Positions 51,038 to 59,809 of a stretch of 64,000 nt of DNA are shown here, one piece after another. Source of the stretch: CAVTWH01 sp963850915 (GTDB taxonomy: Bacteria > Actinomycetota > Actinomycetes > Mycobacteriales > Micromonosporaceae); assembly GCA_963850915.1 (NCBI GenBank), contig CAWKND010000005.1, positions 310,001 through 374,000 of the forward strand, given 5' to 3'. Position 1 is the first letter of the stretch. Each line of letters opens with the position of its first letter. The translations under genes and the position numbers were made by a program. The notes under the pieces were generated by a model. It was not told where the DNA came from, searched no databases, and saw nothing but the letters and a program-made list of their open reading frames with translations.

Positions 51038-52738
51038 TCAGCCGTCGGAGCGGCGCCGGGTCAGGGTGAACGACTCGAACGGCTGCAGTTGGCCGCCGGT
51101 ACCGACGACGTCGTAGTACGTCACGGTGATCGTGGTGTTGCCGCCCCGACGGGTACCCGGGTCGACGGCGAACGCGGCGAAGCCGTAGGAGTTGGCCGCG
51201 TCCCGGACCGCCGACCACGGCGCGTCCTCGTGGGTGTACACCGGCGGTCGCTTGTTGGTTGTCGGGTCGGCCGCACCGACCGACGTGATCACCCGGCAGG
51301 CCGGCGGGTTGAAGAACAACCCATTCGAGGGCGCCGAGGTACCCCCACCGCCGAGCACCATATGTACGGTGCCGCGCTCGGTGTCCACCACGTCCGTCCG
51401 GGTGGCCACCGGGATCGGCGTCAGCGTCGCGTTCGGCTGCTGGCCGCGGATCGGGTGCGAGCGCTCGTAGTGGTGTTCGTGCCCGCAGACGACCAGATCC
51501 ACGCCGTACCGGTCGAACAGCGGCAGCCACTCCTGCCGGATACCCAGATCCGCGCCGTTGAACTGATCCGCCGTGCTGATCGCGACCTGGTGCATGCAGA
51601 CCACGATCCAGTCGATGTCCCGGCTGCCGCGGGCGTGCCGCAGTTCGTTCTCCAGCCACGCCTTCTGCGCGCCGCCGGAGTAGCCGTGTACGTAGCTGTC
51701 GCCGCCGTCCTGCAGGCACACGTCGTCGTTGGCGACCACGATCACGCGTACCCCGCCGACCGTGAACGCGTACCACAGTCCGCGCGTCACGTCGGTCTGC
51801 CCGGGCTGCCGGGGAGTGGCGAAGTACGTCTGGAACGCGGCGTAGCCGATCGGCCCGTTGCCCCGCTCGTTCTCGTGGTTGCCCGGCGCCGGCATCCACG
51901 GCCGGAAGCGCGCGCTGCGGCTGTTGTTCTCCCAGAAATCCGACCAGGTGCGTACCCGGTCGGTGGCCAGGTTGGCGTAGCACAGATCGCCGTTGAACAG
52001 GTGGAACAGCGGCTGTACCCGCTCCACCCCGGCCGGCAGGTCACCGGCGACCGGCGAGCCGAGGTTGTCGTTGACGAACGGCGGGTTGGCGATGGTGACG
52101 CCGGCCGGTGGTACGTAACGCTTTCCGGTGGTCGGCGTGCCCTGGTCGCCGAAGCTGGTGAAGGTGAACGCGGCCCGGCCGGTCGGCGCCGTACGGAACT
52201 CGCCGAACTCCGGCTGCGCGCCCTGGTGTACGGCCGCGTAGAGGTAGCTGGTGTCCGGGCGCAGCCCGGTCAGGTGCGCGTGCTGGGCGTAGACCACCTG
52301 GCCGGACTTGCCGTCCGTGTAGCTGACGGTCTGCGCGGTGACACTGCGGGCGTACCGGCCGTCGGCCCCGCCGAGCAGTACCCGCGCCTTGGTCACCGGC
52401 TGCAGCGTGTGCCAGGAGACCACCACCTCGTGCGCGGCGTCGGCGCCGAACTGCAGGTGCAGACCGTTGACCCGGGGCGTGTTCACCGGCGCGCCGGCCG
52501 CTCCGCCGAGCGCGTCGGAGCTGTCGTTCGTGGGCTGCGCGGCACTTGCCGGCCCGGCAAGCAGGGCAGTCTCGGCGAGCAGGGCGCCGGCGGCGATTCC
52601 CGCGCCGGCGACGGCGGACGCGGTGAGCATGCCGCGCCGGGAGAAGTGCGCGGTGAACAACTCTCTGTCAGTGGACTCGTTGTCCGTGGACCTTTTGTCA
52701 GTGGCATTTTTGTCAGTGGCATTTTTGTCAGTCGACAT
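51038..52738 (-). CDS. Secreted purple-acid-phosphatase-like metallophosphoesterase (Tat signal)
   Basis: 566 residues from ATG 52738. The first 25 residues are a pentapeptide repeat (TDKNA/TDKRS/TDNES), then a twin-arginine signal (FSRRGML followed by a hydrophobic stretch and ASAA). Next: a fibronectin-like purple-acid-phosphatase N domain (HLQFGADAAHEVVVSWHT) and a metallophosphoesterase domain with FTSFGDQG, HLFNGDLCYANL, MPAPGNHENE, VICMHQ-type WIVVCMHQVA and CGHEHHYERSHP. It probably releases phosphate from extracellular organic phosphates. No Pho-box was recognised. Confidence 0.9.
   Translation of the reverse strand: MSTDKNATDKNATDKRSTDNESTDRELFTAHFSRRGMLTASAVAGAGIAAGALLAETALLAGPASAAQPTNDSSDALGGAAGAPVNTPRVNGLHLQFGADAAHEVVVSWHTLQPVTKARVLLGGADGRYARSVTAQTVSYTDGKSGQVVYAQHAHLTGLRPDTSYLYAAVHQGAQPEFGEFRTAPTGRAAFTFTSFGDQGTPTTGKRYVPPAGVTIANPPFVNDNLGSPVAGDLPAGVERVQPLFHLFNGDLCYANLATDRVRTWSDFWENNSRSARFRPWMPAPGNHENERGNGPIGYAAFQTYFATPRQPGQTDVTRGLWYAFTVGGVRVIVVANDDVCLQDGGDSYVHGYSGGAQKAWLENELRHARGSRDIDWIVVCMHQVAISTADQFNGADLGIRQEWLPLFDRYGVDLVVCGHEHHYERSHPIRGQQPNATLTPIPVATRTDVVDTERGTVHMVLGGGGTSAPSNGLFFNPPACRVITSVGAADPTTNKRPPVYTHEDAPWSAVRDAANSYGFAAFAVDPGTRRGGNTTITVTYYDVVGTGGQLQPFESFTLTRRRSDG
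52667..52738 (-). repeat. 15-bp tandem repeats in the first codons of the phosphatase gene
   Basis: Four units (plus strand gtcagtggcattttt and variants, 52667-52726) plus a partial copy ending at the ATG. They are in frame and encode TDKNA-type pentapeptides in front of the Tat motif. Confidence 0.92.
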
Positions 52739-52940
52739 GCCGCTCAGCCTGGCAACGCAGCCGGACGCCGGAGCCACGCCCGGGTGAACAGTACATCAAC
52801 CTCTGTCACTCTTCGGTAAACGTCACCGGGTGAGAGCTGCCCTGTCGGCGCAGGCTGGGATGCAGGTCGGGTGCCGGTCGGGTGCGAGCCGAGCCCGGAT
52901 GAGAACATGGTTTGCGGTCGACCGGATCGGGGAGGGGCCC

Positions 52941-53936
52941 ATGGCTATCCGAGCGCGTGGCATCAACTACGACACCGGGTTCTACCCGGCCGGCAAGAGT
53001 TCCCGCGATGTCTTCGAGCCCGAGGTGGTGGCCCGCGAGATGCGGGTGATCGCCCGGGAACTGCACTGCGACGCGGTACGCATCTCGGGCGGCGACCCGG
53101 AGCGCCTCTCCGTCGCGGCCGGGTACGCGGCGGCCGAAGGTCTGCAGGTGTGGTTCGCGCCGTTCCCCTGCGAACTCGGCCCGGATGAGCTGCTACCACT
53201 CTTCGCCGACTGCGCGCAGCGCGCCGAAGCCCTGCGGCGCACTGGAGCCAGCGTGGTCCTGGTGACCGGCTGCGAGATGAGCCTGTTCGCGGCCGGGTTC
53301 CTGCCCGGAAACACCGTCTACGAGCGGATGTCGGCGCTCATGACGCCGGGCGCGGCCGGGTCGGTCGGCGAGCTGCGTACCCGCTTCAACGCCTTCCTCG
53401 GCGACGCGGTGTCGGTGGCGCGCAGCCGGTTCAGTGGACCGGTCACGTACGCCTCCGGCATCTGGGAGCCGGTCGACTGGGCACCCTTCGACATCGTCGC
53501 GGTCGACGCCTACCGGGACGCCAGCAACAAGTCGGGGTACGCCGCCGGCCTGCGCCACCATTTCCGGCACGGCAAGCCGGTCGCGGTCACCGAATTCGGC
53601 TGCTGTACCTACGAAGGCGCCGCCGACAAGGGTGGCCTCGGCTGGGCGATCCTGGAGCCGGGCGCCGACCCGCCCAGGTTGAACGGCGACTACCGGCGCA
53701 GCGAAGCCGAGCAGGTCGGGTACCTCCAGGAACTGCTGCCCGTGTTCGCGGATGCCGGGGTGGACGCGGCCTTCTGGTTCACCTTCGCCACCTACCAGGC
53801 GCCGCACCGCGCCGAGCCCCGCTACGACCTCGACCTGGGCGCCTACGGGGTGGTCAAGATGCTCGACGACACCCGCTGGGAGCCGAAGGCGGTCTTCCAC
53901 GCCCTCGCCGCCGCCTACGCCGAACCCCAGGAGTAG
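52941..53936 (+). CDS. Putative TIM-barrel glycosidase-like protein
   Basis: 331 residues from ATG 52941 with a GGAGGGG site. RARGINYDTGFYP at the start, VRISGGDPERL, IVAVDAYRDAS, and a VAVTEFGCCTYEGA strand that resembles the nucleophile strand of clan-A glycosidases, then FWFTFATYQAP before the end. The acid/base region is probably VTGCEMS, which has Glu. No signal peptide. Homologues are sometimes named 'abortive infection protein'; nothing here supports phage defence. A glycosidase-like activity is inference. Confidence 0.7.
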   Translation: MAIRARGINYDTGFYPAGKSSRDVFEPEVVAREMRVIARELHCDAVRISGGDPERLSVAAGYAAAEGLQVWFAPFPCELGPDELLPLFADCAQRAEALRRTGASVVLVTGCEMSLFAAGFLPGNTVYERMSALMTPGAAGSVGELRTRFNAFLGDAVSVARSRFSGPVTYASGIWEPVDWAPFDIVAVDAYRDASNKSGYAAGLRHHFRHGKPVAVTEFGCCTYEGAADKGGLGWAILEPGADPPRLNGDYRRSEAEQVGYLQELLPVFADAGVDAAFWFTFATYQAPHRAEPRYDLDLGAYGVVKMLDDTRWEPKAVFHALAAAYAEPQE

Positions 53937-53956
53937 CGCCGGACCTCGGTCGTTGG

Positions 53957-54007
53957 GATCCAGGGCTAGGATCCAGGGCTAGGACCAGGGCTAGGATCCA
54001 GGACTAT
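53957..54007 (+). repeat. 13-bp tandem repeat overlapping the start of the LLM gene
   Basis: Four units: gatccagggctag twice, a 12-bp version, and gatccaggactat, the last running into the ATG at 54006. The repeated agg elements are the only Shine-Dalgarno-like sequence available. Confidence 0.93.
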
Positions 54008-54887
54008 GGCACGCAGCGACCGGCTGGGCAGTATCGGCATCTGGAGCTCCGGTTGGAGCGCCGCGTTCCGCAGCGACGACCCGGAGCTGACGGCCGCCGC
54101 CGGGGACGCGGCGGCCGAGGTCGAGGCGCTCGGCTTCGGTACCCTCTGGCTCGGCGGCAGCCCGTCGGTCGACTTCGCGGGGCGGGTGCTCGACGCGACC
54201 GGACGGATGACGGTGGCGACGGGCATCGTCAGCATCTGGCAGCACGAGGCGGTTGACGTCGCCGCGCAGCGGGCCGAGCTGGAGCGCCGCCACCCCGGCC
54301 GGTTCCTCCTCGGTTTGGGCGTCGGCCACAGCGAACTCGCGGCACAGTACGCCCGGCCGTACTCGGCGATGCGCGACTACCTCGACGCGCTCGACAGCGC
54401 CGCCGAGCCGGTACCCGTGTCGCAGCGGATACTCGCCGCGCTCGGGCCGAAGATGCTGGGGCTGGCCCGGGAGCGCAGTCTCGGCGCGCACCCCTACCTG
54501 GTGACCGTCGAGCAGGTCGCCGAAGCCCGTGCGCTGCTTGGCCCGGAGCCGTTGCTGGCGCCCGAATTCAAGGTGGTACTCGACACCGACCTGGAGCGCG
54601 CCCGAGCCACCGCGCGCGGGTACCTGAGCACCTACCTGGCCATGGCCAACTACCAGGCAAGCCTGGTGCGGATGGGCTGCACCGCGGACGACCTCGCTCA
54701 CGGCGGCAGCAACAGCCTGCTGGACGCGCTCTTCGCGCTCGGTGGCACCGATTCTGTCGGCGACCGGGTGGCGGCGCTGTTCGCGGCGGGCGCCGACCAC
54801 GTGGCGATCCAGGTGGTCACCGACAAGCCCCGGCACGAGCTGCCGCGTACGCAGTGGCGTCAACTAGCCGAGACACTGCCGCTCTGA
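54006..54887 (+). CDS. LLM-class F420-dependent oxidoreductase
   Basis: 293 residues of the luciferase-like monooxygenase barrel, F420 subgroup: LGSIGIWSSGW start, AAEVEALGFGTLWLGG, VATGIVSIWQHEAVDVAAQRAEL and the FLLGLGVGHSE strand; ending near GADHVAIQVVTDK. Such enzymes use coenzyme F420 to reduce or oxidise small molecules. The start codon lies at the end of a tandem repeat. Confidence 0.88.
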   Translation: MARSDRLGSIGIWSSGWSAAFRSDDPELTAAAGDAAAEVEALGFGTLWLGGSPSVDFAGRVLDATGRMTVATGIVSIWQHEAVDVAAQRAELERRHPGRFLLGLGVGHSELAAQYARPYSAMRDYLDALDSAAEPVPVSQRILAALGPKMLGLARERSLGAHPYLVTVEQVAEARALLGPEPLLAPEFKVVLDTDLERARATARGYLSTYLAMANYQASLVRMGCTADDLAHGGSNSLLDALFALGGTDSVGDRVAALFAAGADHVAIQVVTDKPRHELPRTQWRQLAETLPL

Positions 54888-55013
54888 GCGCGTCCGAAGT
54901 GGATGGTCGCGGAGAGTCGGCACGCCGACAGCGCGTCCGCGTACAGGTGGGCTCACCGGTGCCTACAATTCGGCGCAGCGCCCACCGGGGCGATCCTCTC
55001 GCCGGGAGTACCG

Positions 55014-55841
55014 ATGACGGCCCAGCTGCGGGAAAGCCCAACCGATGACCGGGTACTCGGCCTGACCCGCGGCGTCGCGTACGCCATCGTGCCGTTCCTG
55101 CTGGTCGCCTTCGCCGTGCTGTACCCGTTCCCCGGCGACACCGACCGGCTCTTCGCCTGGCACATCAAGCCGACGCTGACCCCGATGGTGCTCGGCTCGG
55201 CCTACCTCGGTGGCGCCTACTTCTTCGTCCGGGCCGGCGCTTCCCGGGCGTGGCACACCATCAAGGCCGGCTTCGTACCGGTCGGTGCCTTCGCCAGCCT
55301 GCTCGGCATCGCCACGATCGTGCACTGGGACAAGTTCCACCACGACCACGTGGCGTTCTGGCTCTGGGCCGGCCTCTACTTCAGTACCCCGTTCCTGGTT
55401 TTCGGGGTGTACGCCGCCAACCGCCGGTACGACGCGCCGGCGAGCCCGCAGGACCTGGTGCTGCCGGTCCTCGCCAGCCGGGTGATCGCCGCCGTCGGTG
55501 GGCTCGCGTTGCTCACCGGGCTGTTCCTGTTCCTGTTGCCGGAGCGGGCAATCGCGATCTGGCCGTGGACGCTGACACCGTTGACCGCGCGGGTACTCGG
55601 GGCGATCTTCTGCCTGGGGCTGGCCGGCCTCGGTGCGCCGCTGGACCGCCGGTGGAGCAGTGCCCGGATCCCGTTCCAGGTGGCCGGCATCATGCTCGCG
55701 CTGATCCTGGTCGCCGGTCTGCGGGCGCACGCCCAACTGGCCGGCGACAACGTACTGACCTGGCTGTTCACGGCCGGCTTCGGCGTGCTGACCGGGGCAC
55801 TGGCGGTGCTGTACATCCGGATGGAGCGCAGGGCCACATGA
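55014..55841 (+). CDS. Multi-pass membrane protein
   Basis: 275 residues with about eight hydrophobic segments, from ATG 55014. No transport signature. A conserved-looking HWDKFHHDH loop between helices carries four histidines and two acidic residues and may bind metal. The stop overlaps the DUF5995 start (ATGA). Family not recognised. Confidence 0.72.
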   Translation: MTAQLRESPTDDRVLGLTRGVAYAIVPFLLVAFAVLYPFPGDTDRLFAWHIKPTLTPMVLGSAYLGGAYFFVRAGASRAWHTIKAGFVPVGAFASLLGIATIVHWDKFHHDHVAFWLWAGLYFSTPFLVFGVYAANRRYDAPASPQDLVLPVLASRVIAAVGGLALLTGLFLFLLPERAIAIWPWTLTPLTARVLGAIFCLGLAGLGAPLDRRWSSARIPFQVAGIMLALILVAGLRAHAQLAGDNVLTWLFTAGFGVLTGALAVLYIRMERRAT

Positions 55842-56587
55842 GCGACGAGAGCCTGGACGCGCTGCTGGCCCGGATGGGTACCGACCTGGCGGCCCTCGAG
55901 GAGGCCGGCGACGCGCGCCGCTTCTTCCACGCCACCTACCTGCGTACCACCCGGGCCGTTGTCGAGGAGATCGACCGGGGCGGCTTCGCCGACGGGGATT
56001 GGCTCAGCCGTTGGGATCTGGCCTTCGCCACATACTACGTCGACGCGCTGGCCGCCGACCGGCGCGGCGAGCCGGTCTCCGGGCCTTGGCGGGTCGCTTT
56101 CGACACGGCCCGCCGCAAGCCCGACCTGGAGCCGCTGCGGCACGTGCTCTTCGGCCTCAACGCGCACATCAACTACGACCTGCCGCAGGCGCTGCTGGAC
56201 GTGATCAGCTCGGCCGACTTCGACAATGCCGAACTGCTGCGTAGCCGGCAAGCCGACCACCACCACGTGGACACCGTGCTGCAGGCCCGGGTCGGCGCCG
56301 AGGAGCGGGAGTTGGGTACCGTGTCCGAGGTGAGCCGGCTGGATCGCCTGCTGCGCCCGGTGAATCGTGCGGCCAGCCGGCGCTTCCTGGCCGAGGCGCG
56401 GGCGAAGGTGTGGCGCAACACGGTCGCGCTGGATCGGGCCCGGCGGCTCGGCCCGGGGGAGTACGCTGCGCTCCTGGCCGAGTTGGAGCGGCGCTGCGCG
56501 GCGCGGGTACTCGACCTGACCAAGCCAGGTCAGGTGCTGATCACCTTGGCACTACACGGTTTTGGCGTACTGCTACCGGACGCTTGA
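55838..56587 (+). CDS. DUF5995 family protein
   Basis: 249 residues, coupled to the upstream membrane protein by a 4-bp overlap. Pattern: FHATYLRTTRAV, WLSRWDLAFATYYVDAL, LFGLNAHINYDLPQAL and WRNTVAL match the all-helical DUF5995 family of actinomycetes. The conserved H-I-N-Y-D region and HHHVD suggest a metal or substrate site. Function unknown. Confidence 0.8.
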   Translation: MSDESLDALLARMGTDLAALEEAGDARRFFHATYLRTTRAVVEEIDRGGFADGDWLSRWDLAFATYYVDALAADRRGEPVSGPWRVAFDTARRKPDLEPLRHVLFGLNAHINYDLPQALLDVISSADFDNAELLRSRQADHHHVDTVLQARVGAEERELGTVSEVSRLDRLLRPVNRAASRRFLAEARAKVWRNTVALDRARRLGPGEYAALLAELERRCAARVLDLTKPGQVLITLALHGFGVLLPDA

Positions 56588-56599
56588 GGGTGAGGGAAA

Positions 56600-57226
56600 G
56601 TGTTGCTACTGGACGGGCAGCGGGTGCTGTTCATCGGGGACAGCATCACCGACTGTGGGCGTCGTGACGAGCACGCGCCTTACGGGAACGGGTACATGAG
56701 CCTGGTACGGGCACTGGTGAGCGCCCGCCACCCGGGTACCCACCTGACTTGGCACAACCACGGCATCAGCGGTAACACCGTTCGCGACCTGGCCGCCCGG
56801 TGGGAGTCGGACGCAGTAGCGGTGCGCCCCGACTGGCTGAGCGTGATGATCGGCATCAATGACGTGTGGCGCGCCTTCGACGACCAGCCCGACCTGGCGG
56901 TCCCGATCGACGAGTACGAGCGGACGCTGCGTGCGCTGCTGCGCCGGGCGGTCGAGGCGACCGGCTGCCGGCTGATCCTGGCCGACCCCTACCTCGTCGA
57001 GCCCGACCGGGCCGAGCCGCAGCGGGCCGAGTCGGACCGTTACGCCGCAGTCGTCGCCGGGTTGGCAACCGAGTTCGACGCGATCCACATCGCGACCCAG
57101 GCGGCATTCGACCGGGTACTCGCGGTTACCGCCGTGGCCGACTGGGCGGAGGATAGGGTGCACCCGGACCTGCCCGGGCACGCCGTCATCGCCGATGCCT
57201 ACCTGGCGGCGCTCGAAGTCGACTGA
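56600..57226 (+). CDS. SGNH/GDSL-family hydrolase
   Basis: 208 residues, GTG (or TTG at 56603) start after GAGGG. The SGNH blocks are intact: FIGDS15IT (nucleophile Ser), HNHGISGNT (Gly), IGINDVW (Asn), DRVHPDLPGH (Asp/His). No signal peptide; probably an intracellular esterase or acyl/acetyl hydrolase of carbohydrates. Confidence 0.9.
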   Translation: MLLLDGQRVLFIGDSITDCGRRDEHAPYGNGYMSLVRALVSARHPGTHLTWHNHGISGNTVRDLAARWESDAVAVRPDWLSVMIGINDVWRAFDDQPDLAVPIDEYERTLRALLRRAVEATGCRLILADPYLVEPDRAEPQRAESDRYAAVVAGLATEFDAIHIATQAAFDRVLAVTAVADWAEDRVHPDLPGHAVIADAYLAALEVD

Positions 57227-57272
57227 CCCACCCGCGCTGCCAACGGCCCGGTCGGAACTCCGCGACCGGGCC

Positions 57273-57362
57273 GCCGACATTCAGGCAGCCGACAATCACG
57301 CGGCTGATATTCACGCGGTTGACATTCACGTGGTTGACATTCACATGGTTGACATTCATGCG
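57273..57362 (+). repeat. Six 15-bp tandem repeats containing TTGACA upstream of the chitosanase
   Basis: Units start at 57273, 57288, 57303, 57318, 57333 and 57348; consensus gttgacattcacgcg. The last three each contain TTGACA, the -35 consensus. A read-through frame would give (A/V)DIH(A/V) pentapeptides but has no recognisable protein. Confidence 0.93.
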
Positions 57363-57402
57363 GGCGAATGCTCGAATCTGTCAGGCAACCTTACTGACAG
57401 AT
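57349..57402 (+). promoter_or_regulatory. Chitosanase promoter and operator
   Basis: TTGACA (57349-57354), a 17-bp spacer and TCGAAT (57372-57377) form a good sigma-70 promoter. Overlapping its -10 is a perfect 9-bp inverted repeat ATCTGTCAG/CTGACAGAT (57376-57384, 57394-57402), placed as a repressor operator would be. Confidence 0.7.
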
Positions 57403-57412
57403 CGGAGGTACC

Positions 57413-58735
57413 ATGATCCGGACACCGAACCGCACAACGAAGCGGCTCGCGGTCGCGGGCGTGGCGGTGGTGGCCGCCCTCGCCGCGCTGGTCGTCACCC
57501 GCAGCGCCGACGCGGCAACGGAAACCCTTCTCTCCCAAGGAAAGCCGGCGACCTCGTCGTCCAACGAGAGCAGCAGCCTGGGCCCGGCCAACGCTGTCGA
57601 CGGCAGCACCACCACCCGCTGGGCAAGCGTGGAAGGCTCCGATCCGCAGTGGATCCGGGTCGACCTCGGCGCCACGGTCTCCATCAGTCACGTCATACTG
57701 ACCTGGGAAGTGGCGTACGGCAAGGCTTACAAGGTGCAGACCTCACCGGACGGCGCCACCTGGACGACGATCTACTCGACCTCCTCGGGCAACGGAGCCA
57801 CCGACGACCTGACCGGGCTCACCGGCTCCGGCCGCTACCTGCGGGTGTACGGCACCGCGCGGGGTACCTCCTACGGGTACTCGTTGTGGGAGTTGAAGGT
57901 CTACGGCACGGGTACCACCGGCAGCCCCTCACCGACCACATCGCCGACCGCTTCGCACTCCGCGTCGCCGAGCGCGAGCCCGTCGAAGTCGCCGTCCCCG
58001 ACGCCGACCGCGTCGAGTGCGCATGTCGACCTGACCGACCCGCACAAGAAGGACATCGCCATGCAGTTGGTGTCCAGCGCGGAGAACTCGTCACTGGACT
58101 GGCGGGCACAGTTCTCCTACATCGAGGACATCGGTGACGGGCGCGGGTACACGGCCGGCATCATCGGCTTCTGCTCGGGTACCGGTGACATGCTCGACCT
58201 GGTGCAGGCGTACACGAACACCAAGCCGAGCAACGTGCTCGCCAAGTACCTGCCGGCGCTGCGCTCGGTGAACGGTACCGACTCGCACAGCGGCCTGGAT
58301 CCCAACTTCACCAAGGACTGGAAGACCGCGGCCGCCGATCCGGTATTCCAGGCGGCGCAGGAGTCCGAGCGGGACCGGGTCTACTTCAACCCGGCCGTAC
58401 AGCAGGCGAAGGCCGACGGGCTCTGGGCCCTGGGCCAGTTCATCTACTACGACGCGATCGTCATGCACGGGCCGGGCGACGACCCGGTCAGCTTCGGCGG
58501 TATCCGCAAGACGGCGATGAGCAAGGCCAAGACACCGGCACAGGGCGGCAACCAGACCACGTACCTCAACGCGTTCCTGGACGCCCGTAAGGCGGCGATG
58601 CTGACCGAGGCGGCGCACGACGACACCAGCCGGGTCGACACCGAGCAGCGCGTCTTCCTCAACAACGGCAACCTGGATCTGAACCCGCCACTGTCCTGGA
58701 AGACCTACGGCGACCCGTACACCATCAGTAGTTGA
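57413..58735 (+). CDS. Secreted GH46 chitosanase with N-terminal F5/8-type C domain
   Basis: 440 residues, ATG with a CGGAGG site. Signal peptide to an ADA-A site (about 35). Residues 36-166: discoidin/F5/8C carbohydrate-binding domain (NAVDGSTTTRWAS, QWIRVDLG, ending SLWELKVYG). A Ser/Pro linker to about 202. GH46 domain: SSA-E224-NSSLDW with the general acid and EDIG-D242-GRGYT with the base, spaced by 18 as in the Streptomyces enzyme; later FNPAVQQAKADGLWALGQF. It hydrolyses chitosan outside the cell. Confidence 0.95.
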   Translation: MIRTPNRTTKRLAVAGVAVVAALAALVVTRSADAATETLLSQGKPATSSSNESSSLGPANAVDGSTTTRWASVEGSDPQWIRVDLGATVSISHVILTWEVAYGKAYKVQTSPDGATWTTIYSTSSGNGATDDLTGLTGSGRYLRVYGTARGTSYGYSLWELKVYGTGTTGSPSPTTSPTASHSASPSASPSKSPSPTPTASSAHVDLTDPHKKDIAMQLVSSAENSSLDWRAQFSYIEDIGDGRGYTAGIIGFCSGTGDMLDLVQAYTNTKPSNVLAKYLPALRSVNGTDSHSGLDPNFTKDWKTAAADPVFQAAQESERDRVYFNPAVQQAKADGLWALGQFIYYDAIVMHGPGDDPVSFGGIRKTAMSKAKTPAQGGNQTTYLNAFLDARKAAMLTEAAHDDTSRVDTEQRVFLNNGNLDLNPPLSWKTYGDPYTISS

Positions 58736-58740
58736 ATTGT

Positions 58741-58774
58741 GTCGGGTGGGCCGCCGTCGCGCGGCCCACCCGAC
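58741..58774. terminator. Hairpin terminator after the chitosanase
   Basis: A perfect 14-bp stem: gtcgggtgggccgc (58741-58754) pairs with gcggcccacccgac (58761-58774); loop of 6 nt. Confidence 0.9.
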
Positions 58775-58852
58775 CCCTAGGGGTCGAGCCAGGGGACATC
58801 TCCGGGAGCGTCGGGCAAGACATGAACGGCCCGGGCCGATAGCGTCTGCGGT

Positions 58853-59809
58853 GTGCCAATGATCGAAGCACGAGAGCTGACGATGCGGTACGGCGGCCGG
58901 GTCACCGCGCTGGACGCGTTGAGTGTCGCCGTGGAGCCGGGTGTCATCGGGCTGGTCGGAGCAAACGGCGCGGGTAAGTCGACGCTCATCAAGATCCTGC
59001 TCGGCCTGCTCACCCCGACCGGCGGCGCGGCAAGCGTTTTCGGGCTCGACCCGGCCACCGACGGCCCGGCGATCCGGGCCCGGGTGGGCTATATGCCGGA
59101 ATCGGATTCGTTGCCACCGGACCTGGTGGCCGCCGAGTTCGTGACACACATGGGGCGGATGAGTGGGCTGCCGAAGACGGTGGCGCGCGAGCGCGCCTCC
59201 GAGACGCTGCGCCACGTCGGGCTCTACGAGGAGCGGTACCGGCAGATCGGCGGCTACTCCACCGGGATGAAGCAGCGGGTCAAGTTGGCTCAGGCACTGG
59301 TACACGATCCCGATCTGCTGCTCCTCGACGAGCCGACCAACGGGCTGGATCCGGCCGGCCGGGACTCGATGCTGGCGCTGATCGCCCGCATCGGTACCGA
59401 GTTCGGCATTTCGGTTGTGGTCTGCTCGCATCTCCTCGGTGAGGTGGAGCGCATCTGCGACACGCTGGTCGCGATCGAGGGCGGCCGGCTGCTGCGCGCC
59501 GACCGGGTGTCCGCGATGACCACCGGGCAGGGGGTACTCGCGGTCGAGGTCGACGAGGGTACCGACGCGCTCGTACTGCGCCTTGGCCAACTGGGGCTGC
59601 CGGTCGGCCGGGACGGGCGCGCCGTGCTCGTGCCGCTGCGCTCGGCGGAGACCTACGACGCCATCATGCGTGCCGTCGCCGATCTGGAACTTCCGTTGCA
59701 CCGCCTGGAACAGCGCCGCCACCACGTCGCGGAACTATTTGCCACGTCACCGAGCGCGGCCGCCGCCGACTCCCGCGTAGCAGAGGAGCGCAGCAATGCA
59801 GCCCGCTAG
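58853..59809 (+). CDS. ABC transporter ATP-binding protein
   Basis: 318 residues (GTG 58853; ATG 58859 also possible). Walker A GANGAGKST, Q-loop in GYMPESDSLP, signature YSTGMKQR, Walker B LLLLDEPTNGLDP, switch His in VVCSHLLGE. The C-terminal about 90 residues form the accessory domain of the CcmA/NatA drug-export type. The stop overlaps the start of the permease gene, so both form the first pair of a two-pair cluster. Confidence 0.9.
   Translation: MPMIEARELTMRYGGRVTALDALSVAVEPGVIGLVGANGAGKSTLIKILLGLLTPTGGAASVFGLDPATDGPAIRARVGYMPESDSLPPDLVAAEFVTHMGRMSGLPKTVARERASETLRHVGLYEERYRQIGGYSTGMKQRVKLAQALVHDPDLLLLDEPTNGLDPAGRDSMLALIARIGTEFGISVVVCSHLLGEVERICDTLVAIEGGRLLRADRVSAMTTGQGVLAVEVDEGTDALVLRLGQLGLPVGRDGRAVLVPLRSAETYDAIMRAVADLELPLHRLEQRRHHVAELFATSPSAAAADSRVAEERSNAAR

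Noticed and set aside
52941..53936. Phage-defence (abortive infection) gene
   Set aside because: Only a database-style name for homologues suggests it; the motifs look like a sugar-active barrel, and no defence neighbours exist.
57273..57362. CRISPR-like array before the chitosanase
   Set aside because: Units are contiguous 15-mers without spacers, and no cas gene is present; it is a simple tandem repeat.
57376..57402. Iron-box (DtxR/IdeR type) reading of the chitosanase palindrome
   Set aside because: Only part of TTAGGTTAGGCTAACCTAA-like spacing matches; the perfect 9-bp arms with N9 spacer do not fit an iron box.
57195..57416. Small protein encoded by the repeat frame (VDIHA ladder)
   Set aside because: No family, no independent ribosome site, and overlaps the SGNH end and the chitosanase promoter; promoter role is more likely.
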